A DNA stretch of 64,000 bases, taken from NCBI GenBank assembly GCA_942490895.1, contig CALNZC010000029.1, forward strand, positions 62,001 through 126,000. The letters are read 5' to 3'. Below the pieces are notes generated by a model, which saw only the letters and a program-made list of their open reading frames with translations, made no database searches and had not been told where the DNA came from. A program made the translations under genes and the position numbers. Shown here one piece after another: positions 26,029 through 34,626 of this stretch (the first letter of the stretch is position 1; each line of letters begins with the position of its first letter). This stretch comes from JAGNXB01 sp942490895 (GTDB lineage: Bacteria > Bacteroidota > Bacteroidia > Chitinophagales > Saprospiraceae).

Positions 26029-26127
26029 AATCAGTTCTCCCTTTTTTGCATCAACAATGATTTTTCTATTGCCGTAAAGCAGGTATCAAAGTAATGAGAA
26101 TTTACCGAAGAGCCAAAGGCCTATGAA

Positions 26128-26153
26128 GAGGATCATTCCGTTTGATGATCCTC
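26128..26153 (-). terminator. Hairpin after the SDR gene
   Basis: Perfect 9-bp stem GAGGATCAT/ATGATCCTC with an 8-nt loop, 158 bp past the SDR stop and 100 bp ahead of the EF-G-like start. No T-run, so it may be an attenuator or simply a structured leader. Confidence 0.4.
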
Positions 26154-26310
26154 ATTGAAGTCCGCCCCGGCCTCTTCATGTGCAGATCAAAATGAGTTCA
26201 ACCACTATAGCAGAAGAGGGTCACAACTCATCAGACTGAAAATGGAGATCGCCGAATTCAGGGCAGTTGTTCCGGTCCCCCACCCAGGCAGACCGTCAAG
26301 GTGCAGGAGA

Positions 26311-27279
26311 TTATTCCGGACAACGACTCAATTGACCCAGGAGGGCCACAGTTTTGTGCAAAGGGGTAAAGGTGATCCCATAGACATCACGAGCTCGGGT
26401 GGCGTCATACGCCAGGGATTCATAGGCCATTTCTACTTCTATTTCGGAGAGGCTCCCTGCACCAATCCATCGGCGCAACCGGTTCACCCAAAGAGCCCGA
26501 ATCTTCGATTGGGCAACGGTGGGCTCTAGTTTATCCATTGCTCTGGCAATAGCTGCTTGTACTTCGCGATAAGTATAGTTCCCACCATTCAGTAATATTC
26601 GCTCTTTGGAAGGGCCTCGTTCGATCAACACCATCACTGCCTGTACGATGTCCCGGACATCCACAAATCCGTGCCCTCCAGATGGATAACCCCGACTATT
26701 CTCACACGCCCGATGAAGAAACACCTGGGTAGATCTGCCCTGCCCTTTAGGGTCCAGGACAATGGTCGGTTGCAGAATGGATAACCCCAATCCCTCTTCC
26801 ATACCCCGCCACATTTCAAGTTCACCCTCATATTTGCTATCCGCATAATAACGGGGCGGCTCAACCGGGACACGTGGACTGGTTTCGACCAGGGGCCCAG
26901 CCGACATATCCTTTCCCAAAACGGCACTGGAGCTGATATGAATACAATGCTGCACACCGGAAAGTAAAGCCAGGTTGACGATATGCCCCGTGCCCTGAAC
27001 GTTCACTTGTTCCAATGCTTTTCTATCTCTGTTGCGATAAGAGACCAGGCCAGCCGCATGGATGAGGATCTGGACTGATTCCATGAAGGGTTCAAGTGTA
27101 AATAGATCAGTCACATCCCCTTGAAACCACTTGACTCCTGGACGATCTTCTACAACAGCCCGGTCCTTTCTGGACAGGCAATGAATGTCTGTAAATCCGG
27201 CATCCACCAGACCCTCCAGTACCCAGGAACCAATCTGGCCGGTTGCACCGGTCAACCCAATGACAGTCCGCGTATTCAT
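26311..27279 (-). CDS. NAD-dependent epimerase/dehydratase (SDR)
   Basis: 322 residues, extended SDR. Cofactor motif GATGQIG (11-17), HAAGLVSY, then ISSSAVLG and the catalytic Tyr-Lys pair in YYADSKYEGE (YxxxK). The active-site order is that of dihydroflavonol-reductase/3beta-HSD-like SDRs; substrate not predictable. The start ATG overlaps the anmK stop by one base (TGATG), so the two are translationally coupled, and the pair lies in an operon behind the cytochrome gene. Confidence 0.9.
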   Translation of the reverse strand: MNTRTVIGLTGATGQIGSWVLEGLVDAGFTDIHCLSRKDRAVVEDRPGVKWFQGDVTDLFTLEPFMESVQILIHAAGLVSYRNRDRKALEQVNVQGTGHIVNLALLSGVQHCIHISSSAVLGKDMSAGPLVETSPRVPVEPPRYYADSKYEGELEMWRGMEEGLGLSILQPTIVLDPKGQGRSTQVFLHRACENSRGYPSGGHGFVDVRDIVQAVMVLIERGPSKERILLNGGNYTYREVQAAIARAMDKLEPTVAQSKIRALWVNRLRRWIGAGSLSEIEVEMAYESLAYDATRARDVYGITFTPLHKTVALLGQLSRCPE

Positions 27280-28391
27280 CAGGGCCGAAGGTAGTTTTTC
27301 CCTGGAAGATAGACCGCACCCCCACAGGCTTCCGTCCGGGCACCTGTAACTTCAGAAATGAAATTGGGCCGCCCCAACCAGCGCCAGAGGCCTGCCAGAG
27401 CGATCAATGCAGATTCTTTGTACTCAATGATCTCTTTTTCTGGAACGACCACCTGCCAATGGACTTTGCGCAGCCCGTCCGTCAATCGCTTCATCAGCCA
27501 GACATTATTGGCCCCTCCACCGGTGACCAGGATTCGACCAGAAGCCTGTTCCAATCCTGGTGGTAAGGCATTCACGATCGTCATCCGGATTACTTCAACA
27601 GCGCTGGCCATCCGGTCGGCCACTGCACCCGGATAAATCAGGAATGGATCCACCATGGTCTTCCGAACCAGAGCATTATCCAGAGATTTCGGTGGTGACT
27701 CACTTAACCATGGGTCCTGAAGGGCCTGCGTGACCAGTTCTGACAACACCTTTCCATTTCTGGCGAGCTGGCCATCCCGGTCCATCGGAAGTCCTTCCAG
27801 TCCGGCCAATGCATTCAGCAGTTGATTGCATGCCCAGACATCCCAGCCTGCCCGGGAGCTTTCCTGAAGCAAGGTGAGATTGGCAATACCTCCCAAATTG
27901 AGGTAGGCATCAAAGCCTGGGAATAGAAGCTGATCCGCCAGTGGGGCCATGGGTGCCCCTTGCCCTCCCAGGGCAATATCCCCGTTTCGAAAATCACATA
28001 CCGTTGGTATCCCTGTTCTAGCAGCTACCGTGGACCCATCGCCGATCTGAGTGGAAAAACCCGGAGATTCCTCGGGGTGATGAAATAAAGTATGCCCATG
28101 GAGGGCCACCAAATCCGGGGTGACTAGATGTCGCTGATGAAATTCAACCAGCATATTCCCATACAATTCGCCTAATCCGGCGTTGGCTTTGACCAGGTCA
28201 AGTGCCGACCCTTGTGGCAGGTCACGGAGTCTCGACATCCATGCCGAAGGATAGTCTATCGTTTCCATGGCCAAAAAGGACCAGACGGGTGGAAGATCGG
28301 GATCGGGTGTATAGGAGATCCTCACGGTAGCCAGATCCACTCCATCGAGAGATGATCCCGACATTAATCCAGTGACGATATGATCAGTCAT
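27279..28391 (-). CDS. anmK: Anhydro-N-acetylmuramic acid kinase
   Basis: 370 residues, the family length. The N-terminus GLMSGSSLDGVD (8-19) binds phosphate. Further marks are LVALHGHTLFHHPEE, GIPTVCDFRNGDIALGGQGAPMAPLAD and FLNLGGIAN-like YLNLGGIANLT, then ILVTGGGANN near the C-terminus. AnmK opens and phosphorylates anhMurNAc from peptidoglycan turnover, giving MurNAc-6-phosphate. It lies between a small cytochrome c and an SDR in one operon. A 17-bp triplicated sequence spans its start codon. Confidence 0.95.
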   Translation of the reverse strand: MTDHIVTGLMSGSSLDGVDLATVRISYTPDPDLPPVWSFLAMETIDYPSAWMSRLRDLPQGSALDLVKANAGLGELYGNMLVEFHQRHLVTPDLVALHGHTLFHHPEESPGFSTQIGDGSTVAARTGIPTVCDFRNGDIALGGQGAPMAPLADQLLFPGFDAYLNLGGIANLTLLQESSRAGWDVWACNQLLNALAGLEGLPMDRDGQLARNGKVLSELVTQALQDPWLSESPPKSLDNALVRKTMVDPFLIYPGAVADRMASAVEVIRMTIVNALPPGLEQASGRILVTGGGANNVWLMKRLTDGLRKVHWQVVVPEKEIIEYKESALIALAGLWRWLGRPNFISEVTGARTEACGGAVYLPGKNYLRP

Positions 28392-28436
28392 GGTGCAGTG
28401 AACGTCATGGTGCAGTCAGGGTCATGGTGAATCGGG
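28387..28436. repeat. 17-bp sequence in three tandem copies at a gene junction
   Basis: GTCATGGTGCAGTGAAC and two variants start at 28387, 28404 and 28421. They cover the anmK start and the last codons of the cytochrome gene, including the coding of its Thr-Met-Thr-Leu-Thr-Ala-Pro end. Confidence 0.75.
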
Positions 28437-28716
28437 CAACAGCAGCAATCTCTTCCGGGGTCAAAATCCCTGCATAGGGAGTCATCAATCCCTTTCCGTG
28501 AGTGATCTGATCAATTCGGACTTCCAGGGGTAGCGTGGAGGCCGTCAGGTCTCCAGCTCCATTCAATCCACGGCGTCCATCAGCACCATGGCAGAGCACA
28601 CACTTTTGGGTAAAGATGGCTTGACCATCCGGGCCAGAGGCCACTGACGATGAATCCGTGCATCCCCACAAGACAAGGAGACTGCAGAACACTAGATATA
28701 AGAGTCGACTCCACAT
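28405..28716 (-). CDS. Cytochrome c domain lipoprotein
   Basis: 103 residues from the ATG at 28716, where MWSRLLYLVFCSLLVLWGC gives a lipoprotein signal with lipid Cys19. One c-type heme site: C39-V-L-C42-H43 followed by GADGRRG, and a distal Met78 ligand in GKGLMTPY. The size and LTPEEIAAVARF near the C-terminus are typical of a class I mono-heme domain. An electron carrier on the outer leaflet or periplasmic face. A start at 28935 would prepend 73 residues that read like intergenic repeats and is rejected. First gene of the operon with anmK and the SDR. Confidence 0.9.
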   Translation of the reverse strand: MWSRLLYLVFCSLLVLWGCTDSSSVASGPDGQAIFTQKCVLCHGADGRRGLNGAGDLTASTLPLEVRIDQITHGKGLMTPYAGILTPEEIAAVARFTMTLTAP

Positions 28717-29480
28717 CCGGACGAAGATACAGGGCAGGAATGAAACGCTCAGAATGTTGAGGAGTTGAGGAGGTTTTGAGTCGAGGAGAAAAATCAGGAT
28801 AAGTCGTCGCCAAAGGAGGACCTGAAAACGGTATTCGGTATTCGGAATGAAACACGAAGACGCGAATACGCGAAGAATGGTTATGTGGTTATTGGGATAT
28901 TTCGTTATTGAGTTATTTCGAATGTCCGTCGCCAAAGGAGGGCCAAAAAAGTTGAGGCGTTGTGAGGAAAGGTTAATTCGTTTCCGCCACGGCGGACAGG
29001 TATGCGTTTATTCGGAATCATTACCAAAGGAGGGAAATAAAACGGGATTCGGTGCTCGGCGTTCGGTATTCGGTAATATTAATTGGGATGCTTAAATGTA
29101 TTAATCGTCGCCAAACGAGAGCCTGGAATCTTGAGGCGTTGAGGAGTTATGGAGAAAAGTTTATTCGTTTATGAGTTTATGAGTTTATGAGTTTATATAA
29201 AATCATCGCCAAACAAGGGCATGGATGTATTTGCCACAAAGACACGAAGAGCAGAAAGTGCCTCAAGCAAGACAACGATCTTAAATTTTGCCTCATGTCC
29301 CTGTTAGCTAGAGGTCACCTTGAACGTTGAACAGCCAAGCTTTTGGATCCGCCCCCTTCAGAAGGCGGGGCCGGGCATGAACGTCTAAACGCTAAAAAGT
29401 AGGGTACAAAACCATTGAGTGGCACACTCCAGACTTACGAATGGCAACACTGTTAAAAATTATTTTAAAGGCTTGGGCAT
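28717..29480. repeat. Gene-free island of recurring short modules
   Basis: 764 bp with no credible gene. It is a patchwork of modules that recur at 23 and 35.6-36.5 kb: TCGTCGCCAAAGGAGG at about 28804, 28925, 29105 and 29206 (variants); (T/G)ATTCGG(T/C) runs at about 28830 and 29045-29075; GAGGAGTTATGGAGAAA near 29143; four GTTTATGA units at about 29160-29195. A GC-rich GGCGGGGCCGGGCATG (29364-29379) is shared with 36796-36811. Looks like slippage-prone, spreading intergenic DNA. Confidence 0.6.
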
Positions 29481-29495
29481 TGGACCAAAGGTCCA
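29481..29495. other. Small hairpin at the GT-C gene stop
   Basis: TGGACC-AAA-GGTCCA, a perfect 6-bp stem touching the stop codon of the minus-strand gene. No T-run follows, so terminator function is not claimed. Confidence 0.4.
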
Positions 29496-31301
29496 TCAAA
29501 AAAACAACCGACTCAATCTGATCTCATTCATCCAGAAATTGTCAGGACTATCCTGCACCCAAATCACGGCGACAATAGCATCACCTGCCTGGAGGTTTTC
29601 TGGCATCTGAACCTCATATTCTACTGGCCACCAACTGCCTTTTTCTACCAATCGGGGGATCTGCATCGCCTGCCAATTTCCAGGGCCCTCCTTTTGTTGC
29701 AATTGAAACACCAGAAGTGGGCCACTGTATCCGGGAGCGGTATCCTCACCGACCAGCACTGTGGACTGAAGTTGCAGCCATTGCCCTGACCATTCTCGAG
29801 CCAACGAGTCGGTGATGTCGATGCGAATGGTCGGACTGTACTTGTCTGTCCCTTTGACCATCCATCCGGGCTTATTCTGGATCCACTCGGTTGTTCCGCT
29901 GGTATCTCGTTCTGCAGAATGCATAGCGATCAGATCGGAATACAAGGCAGAATGCTCCGGCCGGTCTGGAATATCCAGCAGGCGCAACATCGATTTGTCT
30001 GGCTCGAGACGACCGAATGCCTCCCAGTAATACGCGCTGTTCATTTCATCGGCTTTGAGGATGCCCCGTTCCAATTGCCAGCTCTGAAAGAGATTCAGCA
30101 CTCCACAGAGCACCACAAAAGCTGGTATCCATGAACGGCGCCAGGTAGTGCCACTCCATGCCTCCCAGGCAAGACCGAGGGGCAGGGCCAGAATGGCATA
30201 GGACTGGACCAGAGCACGCATTCCAAACGAACCCGCATACCACCAGATATGCCAACTCAACACGATATAGATATTGGCCACAACAAACAATATGATCCCC
30301 GGTGCCCAAAGAGGAGTCCTTTTCCGGAGCAGGAACAATCCTGCTAAAGCCAGCAACATCACAGGGGTGTAGATCAACCACCCTTTCCGATAACTGAACA
30401 AGCCATCGATTAAATGAGGGGCCAACAGGTCAAACTTGTGGCCGTATTCTGCATAGGTATTGTAAATCCAATGCCCTGTAGTCCATTTCCACACCACAAT
30501 TTGAGGTGAAATGACAAGCAGGCCAGTGAGGATGGCCAAGCCGTAAACCTGAATATGCGCCTGGATATGTCGTCGAAACCCTGTCCATCCGCCTTCGTTC
30601 ATCCAGATCCAGGAGAGGACCAATATTGTTGCCAGCACCTCAGAGGGGCGACACAAGGCCATTACGGCCAGGCATGCACCGAGCAGCACCCCCTGCATCC
30701 TGCTGGGATGCGAACCCATTCGTTGCAAAAGGAGTAATAATCCACTGTATAAGGCAAAGAGGTAAACATGAGGCATGCCGGGATCAGACACAACGTAATG
30801 GAAGAGATTCGTGCAAAGCACTAAACTGGCTAGGACGATCCAGGTGGTCGATTCACGGAGATAGTTTGACAGGAACCTGGACAACCAGATCAATCCCAGG
30901 GCCAACCAAAATATGGCCGCCAGTATGACCATCCATTCGTAGGGTTGGGAAAGGCCATCCGCTGGAAAACGAGGGTCCAGCTGGGCCCAAAGCTCTGCGA
31001 CCACATAAAAGGGAAGCCACAGAATGGCTAGTCCCATGGTATAATTCGGCGTCTTGATCCCGTCCTTTTCAAAAATCTGATACGCCGTATCAGAGGGTCT
31101 GTACACCTTGAGATGGTCCTGAACAAAGGCAAACTCTGAAAAATCCTGATACTTCAATGACGCCGGGAGATAGAGATAATACCCATAAGAATCCCAGGTG
31201 ATGACTTGGCTCTGTGCGGAGAATACCCGATTGGAGATCAGACTAGACAACCCGGCAAATACCAAGAGTATAAACAACACCAGTCGTAAAGAAAGTCGCA
31301 T
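29496..31301 (-). CDS. Polytopic membrane protein, GT-C glycosyltransferase-like
   Basis: 601 residues. About ten to twelve hydrophobic helices between residues 5 and 420, then about 170 soluble residues at the C-terminus with beta-rich segments. Just after the first helix is WDSYGYYLYLPASLKYQDF, reminiscent of the acidic first-loop motif of GT-C enzymes that use lipid-phosphate sugars (PMT/ArnT type). Architecture supports a lipid-linked sugar transferase in the inner membrane; the donor and acceptor are unknown and no cell-surface polysaccharide genes are adjacent. Divergent from the O-methyltransferase. Confidence 0.6.
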   Translation of the reverse strand: MRLSLRLVLFILLVFAGLSSLISNRVFSAQSQVITWDSYGYYLYLPASLKYQDFSEFAFVQDHLKVYRPSDTAYQIFEKDGIKTPNYTMGLAILWLPFYVVAELWAQLDPRFPADGLSQPYEWMVILAAIFWLALGLIWLSRFLSNYLRESTTWIVLASLVLCTNLFHYVVSDPGMPHVYLFALYSGLLLLLQRMGSHPSRMQGVLLGACLAVMALCRPSEVLATILVLSWIWMNEGGWTGFRRHIQAHIQVYGLAILTGLLVISPQIVVWKWTTGHWIYNTYAEYGHKFDLLAPHLIDGLFSYRKGWLIYTPVMLLALAGLFLLRKRTPLWAPGIILFVVANIYIVLSWHIWWYAGSFGMRALVQSYAILALPLGLAWEAWSGTTWRRSWIPAFVVLCGVLNLFQSWQLERGILKADEMNSAYYWEAFGRLEPDKSMLRLLDIPDRPEHSALYSDLIAMHSAERDTSGTTEWIQNKPGWMVKGTDKYSPTIRIDITDSLAREWSGQWLQLQSTVLVGEDTAPGYSGPLLVFQLQQKEGPGNWQAMQIPRLVEKGSWWPVEYEVQMPENLQAGDAIVAVIWVQDSPDNFWMNEIRLSRLFF

Positions 31302-31373
31302 TGTCAGGAAGGATTCAGGATGAGGATTTGGGTATTCCGGCCGTTGGGGCTAATTTTCCGCAAAATACAATGC

Positions 31374-32015
31374 ATGCCTCAGATCGTTGAAGCTCGTTTG
31401 GAAGACTATTGTGCCCGGTGGAGTACTCCGGTAAGTCCGGTTTTGGAAGAACTGGCGCGGGAAACCCACCTCAAGACATTATATCCGCAGATGTTGACGG
31501 GTGCCTGGCAGGGTCGATTCCTGACCATGATCAGCCAATTGGTGGCACCAAAACGGATCCTGGAAGTAGGGACATTTACCGGGTATAGTGCCATTTGCCT
31601 GGCCATGGGTCTGCAACCCGGAGGACTATTGGACACCATCGAAGTCGATGAAGAACGGGAACCCATGATCCGACGGTATATCCAAAAGGCGCAGATGGAG
31701 GACAAGATCCACTTGCATATGGGCAGTGCCCTGGATATTATCCCTGAACTCGAGGGGCCCTATGATCTGATCTTCCTTGACGCCCACAAACCGGACTATC
31801 CAAACTATTTCGATCTGGTCTTTGACCGTATTTCACCGGGAGGATTGATCCTGTCTGATAATGTCCTTTGGAGTGGTAAGGTCCTGGATGATGATCAGGA
31901 TGAGGACACTCGTGCACTGCATGCCTACAATCAAAAACTAGCCCAGGATCCACGGGTAGAGCAGGTGATCCTCCCCCTGCGGGATGGATTGTCTGTAGCA
32001 CGTAAATTACATTGA
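31374..32015 (+). CDS. Class I SAM-dependent O-methyltransferase (CCoAOMT-like)
   Basis: 213 residues from the ATG at 31374; an earlier in-frame start at 31320 gives an atypical N-terminus. SAM motif I is ILEVGTFTGYSAICLA, followed by IEVDEE, DLIFLDAHKPDYPNYFD (metal-binding Asp) and GLILSDNVLWSGKV (Asp-Asn). This is the signature of the caffeoyl-CoA/catechol O-methyltransferase family, Mg-dependent, methylating hydroxyls of small molecules. Its stop overlaps the following acetyltransferase start (TGATG), so they form a two-gene operon. Confidence 0.92.
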   Translation: MPQIVEARLEDYCARWSTPVSPVLEELARETHLKTLYPQMLTGAWQGRFLTMISQLVAPKRILEVGTFTGYSAICLAMGLQPGGLLDTIEVDEEREPMIRRYIQKAQMEDKIHLHMGSALDIIPELEGPYDLIFLDAHKPDYPNYFDLVFDRISPGGLILSDNVLWSGKVLDDDQDEDTRALHAYNQKLAQDPRVEQVILPLRDGLSVARKLH

Positions 32016-32950
32016 TGGATCAACGGGACAGGTTTGCCAAATTCTGTCAGGAAGTCCCTGATCTGCCGGTGTTTATGGAGCCCTGGTATCTCGATGCTCT
32101 GGCCCCGGGCTGGCAGGTTGTTCTGGCTGAGCGGGGTGGCGAAGTCGTAGCGGCCTGGCCGTATTATCCCAAGCGGAAGGGACCGATCCAGTATGTGACC
32201 ATGCCCCTGCTGGTGCGCATGATGGGACCCGTGTTTCGTCCAGATGCCGATTCCGACAAGCACCGCTACAAACTGATCCCTCAGCTCTGGCAACAGATGC
32301 CTCGGCACCTGATCTTTCGCCAGGATGCGCCTTATTCTTTGACCAACTGGTTGCCGCTCTATTGGCTGGGATTCCGTCAATACACGCGTTACTCCTATCG
32401 CATCGATCTGTCGCAAGGCGAACAGTCTATCTGGAAGGCTATGGCGGCGGATTATCGTCAGCACAAGATTCCCAAGGCACAGGCCCAGGTCAAGGTTGAA
32501 CGGTCTGATGATCTAATGGCCTTTCACACCGTTCATGAGGCTACCTTCAAACGACAGGGAAAACCATGTCCGGTGCCTTTTGCCACTTTACAACGCCTGG
32601 ATGAGGCGGCAAAAAAAGAAGGCCGTCGAGAGATCTTTCTGGCCAGAGATCAAGAAACAGGTCAGGTGCATGGGGGACTTTATCTGGTCCGCGATCACCA
32701 CTCGGTCTATCTATTGATGGCTGGATCTGATCCTGAACTGCGTGCCTCCGGTGCGGTCATCCTCCTCACCTGGGAGGCCATACTCTGGTCCCTCCAGCAA
32801 CCGGGATTAAAGTATTTCGATTTTATGGGCAGTATGATCGAACCCATCGAACGGGTTCGCCGTCAGTTTGGCGCGGAGCAGATCCCCTTCTTCCGCATCG
32901 GGCATCTGAAATGGTCGTGGTTGAGTTTTTTGATGGGGGGAAGGGTGTAG
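32015..32950 (+). CDS. GNAT-type acyltransferase (FemAB/BioF2-like)
   Basis: 311 residues from the ATG at 32015, coupled to the methyltransferase stop. Layout is of two GNAT-like lobes: an N-terminal part with VFMEPWYLDAL and VVAAWPYYPKRKG, and a C-terminal lobe with GQVHGGLYLVRDHHSVYLLMAGSDPELRASGAVILLTWEAI and YFDFMGSM. This matches the GNAT acetyltransf_6 (FemAB-like) type found in Bacteroidota surface-polymer clusters. The acceptor is unknown. Confidence 0.75.
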   Translation: MDQRDRFAKFCQEVPDLPVFMEPWYLDALAPGWQVVLAERGGEVVAAWPYYPKRKGPIQYVTMPLLVRMMGPVFRPDADSDKHRYKLIPQLWQQMPRHLIFRQDAPYSLTNWLPLYWLGFRQYTRYSYRIDLSQGEQSIWKAMAADYRQHKIPKAQAQVKVERSDDLMAFHTVHEATFKRQGKPCPVPFATLQRLDEAAKKEGRREIFLARDQETGQVHGGLYLVRDHHSVYLLMAGSDPELRASGAVILLTWEAILWSLQQPGLKYFDFMGSMIEPIERVRRQFGAEQIPFFRIGHLKWSWLSFLMGGRV

Positions 32951-33001
32951 ATTGTTGTTTCTGAAAAATCTCTACCCTACGATTTATTTTAAGAAACTCG
33001 A
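32951..33001. other. Junction between core genes and the cassette cluster
   Basis: Short AT-rich spacer. The change in composition begins here and continues to about 34560. Confidence 0.4.
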
Positions 33002-33065
33002 TAACGTCCCGGCATAAATGGCGTTGCGTGCGTTTTGCTCGCAACGCCATTTATGCATTGTTAGC
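33002..33065 (-). other. attC-like recombination site 1
   Basis: On the minus strand it runs GCTAACAATGC ... GACGTTA, the TAACAA...CGTTA ends seen in integron attC sites. Inside are perfect 17-bp arms (33012-33028 and 33040-33056, GCATAAATGGCGTTGCG on the plus strand) around an 11-nt centre. It is not followed by a T-run, so a terminator is less likely. The decayed gene upstream on the minus strand ends 9 bp before it, as in cassettes. Confidence 0.65.
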
Positions 33066-33073
33066 TGCTTTAC

Positions 33074-33646
33074 TTATTTCAATTCAATTTCTTTAACTAA
33101 TGAAGTTATTGAATAATTTTTACTTTTTTTTCTGTATATAAAAATATCACTTCCTTACTCTTCCCAATCAATTTCCCCTCTAAGAATTCATCATTTGCAT
33201 ATTTTACTAAAACTGATTGACTTAAATGAATTTGTTTTTATATGATTTCCATAACCGTTTGCGGTTTCTACAAGCACATAGAAAAGAATCAATACTAAAT
33301 AAAACTAACTTCGCATTTTTCTGTCCATGTTTTCTTTGCTAAACCAATTTGGAATTGAATATAACCTTGTCCGGAGTTTCCTTTTTACATAAATCCCTAA
33401 CCAAAAAATTCCAATTGGAAAGAAAAGAGTGAATATGGAAGCTATTATTATTCGAGTGTCTTGGAATGGGGTTACTAAAAAATCAAAAACATCAGCATAA
33501 TCAAAAATGTTAATTTCAAATCGAGAATATTTTTTGTAATTGAACAACATACCTATTCCTACCATTAATATGTATAGAATTGTAATGACCGTCTGTATTT
33601 CTTTTAAAATAGTCTCATAGGCATCTTTAATCAAGCCTTCTTTCAT
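33074..33646 (-). pseudogene. Decayed cassette gene, membrane protein of unknown family
   Basis: An intact first part (113 residues, ATG 33646 to TAG 33305-33307) with two hydrophobic stretches (about 20-36 and 65-90). After the TAG the same frame continues FYLVLILFYVLVETANGYGN. A shift then gives QSVLVKYANDEFLEGKL and GKSKEVIFLYTEKK, and another shift gives NYSITSLVKEIELK and a TAA at 33074, 9 bp from attC site 1. So one stop and two frameshifts split a gene of about 190 residues. Very AT-rich. Start is 35 bp inside attC site 2, the usual cassette layout. Confidence 0.65.
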
Positions 33647-33680
33647 CTTTACAGTTTTTTTTGTTTACTCGTATTGCAAC

Positions 33681-33744
33681 TAACGATTAGCATACCTGAC
33701 GGAGTTTGCCGATAGGCAACTCTGGCATGGTCATGCATTGTTAG
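33681..33744 (-). other. attC-like recombination site 2
   Basis: On the minus strand: CTAACAATGC ... ATCGTTAGTTGC. The arms pair imperfectly with single extra bases: GAGTTTGCC against GGCAACTC, and GCATACC against GGTCATGC. Such unpaired bases are a known mark of attC folding. It carries the same TAACAATGC end as site 1, in the same orientation, 616 bp away. Confidence 0.62.
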
Positions 33745-33768
33745 TGATATACCTTTCGTTCCATTTAC

Positions 33769-34409
33769 TTATTTCATTGCAAAGGCATCATCCCACATGA
33801 AGTTCAATGAATACCATTATTTTGTCCATGATCCTAATTTTCATCTTACCCACTAAACCACTTAGTAGTTTGGTTTCCATTTAACTGTTTGATGTTTTCC
33901 TTCATTATTAGCTAAGCGTTCCAAGTTAGATTTGTCAACTTACATCTCAGATTCCATTATTTAAATCCTTGAGTTCACTAAGACCAAAATTAGAAATTGT
34001 ATATTTATAGGTATCAATTTGCGTACCATAAAACCATATAGATTCCGAAGAGAATCCCCAGCTCAGTTTACTTCTAATAGCTTGAGTTTAATTCGATTCG
34101 GTTCTAATTTTCAGAGGTTCAACCTTACGATAGATCAACAATTTCAGCTAAATTCTCACTTGTCCCCATTCTTGTGTGTTATACCAGATCTGACTTCGTA
34201 CATTACAAGTTTAGTTTATCACCATCTACAAATTTAGTATTTAGCCAATTATCCCATTCCTTTTTCTCTTTTTCATCGTACGTATTTTTTTCCTCCAAGT
34301 TCCGAAGTCCAACATCAAACCGTTTCACCGTGAGGCTTTTAACACGTTTTAGTTTATCTTCTATAATTTCTTTTGGTACTCGTTCATTCTTTTCCTTATT
34401 GGTTATCAC
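33769..34409 (-). pseudogene. Decayed gene of a second cassette
   Basis: Protein-like fragments in changing frames on the minus strand. A 68-residue piece (34409-34203, GTG start) contains VKRFDVGLRNLEEKN and EKKEWDNWLNTKFVDGDKL. Further down are QIWYNTQEWGQV, KVEPLKIRTESN, RSKLSWGFSSESIWFYG, then TQIDTYKYTISNFGLSE and KMKIRIMDKIMVFIEL, ending at a TAA at 33769, 25 bp from attC site 2. Read as one gene broken by several stops and shifts. No family recognised; exact ends uncertain. Confidence 0.42.
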
Positions 34410-34450
34410 TAACTTACTTATATACCCAACTCAAATACTGACATTCCCAT

Positions 34451-34476
34451 CTACAAACGTCTGTAACCGTTTGTAG
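34451..34476. other. Hairpin at the outer end of the cassette region
   Basis: CTACAAACG/CGTTTGTAG, a perfect 9-bp stem with an 8-nt loop, just upstream (minus strand) of the second decayed gene. It may be a remnant of another recombination site, but the TAACAA/CGTTA ends are missing. Confidence 0.4.
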
Positions 34477-34571
34477 CCAACTTGACTTGATATTTAGTGC
34501 CTTACGAAAGCTACAAGATCTATCTCCCCCCAATTTATCACCTTTTCCTGAATATCTCCACCTGCTTCCCC

Positions 34572-34600
34572 AACAAAAAGAGAGGCGGCAACCTCTCAGC
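34572..34600 (-). terminator. Terminator after the gene at 34627-35364
   Basis: Minus strand: GAGAGG, loop TTGCCG, CCTCTC, then TTTTTGTT; 27 bp past the stop codon. Confidence 0.85.
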
Positions 34601-34626
34601 CCATTGGCACCTATCAGCTCTTGGCC

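Noticed and set aside
28717..28935. N-terminal extension of the cytochrome c gene to 28935
   Set aside because: The added 73 residues come from the repeat island, while the ATG at 28716 opens a proper lipoprotein signal.
33002..33065. Hairpin as an ordinary terminator
   Set aside because: The 17-bp arms would suit one, but there is no T-run and the site has the TAACAATGC and GTTA ends shared with the copy at 33681-33744.
34174..34476. Plus-strand open frame of 100 residues rich in Phe and Ser
   Set aside because: It is opposite the coding-like minus-strand fragments and has the composition of an antisense shadow in AT-rich DNA.
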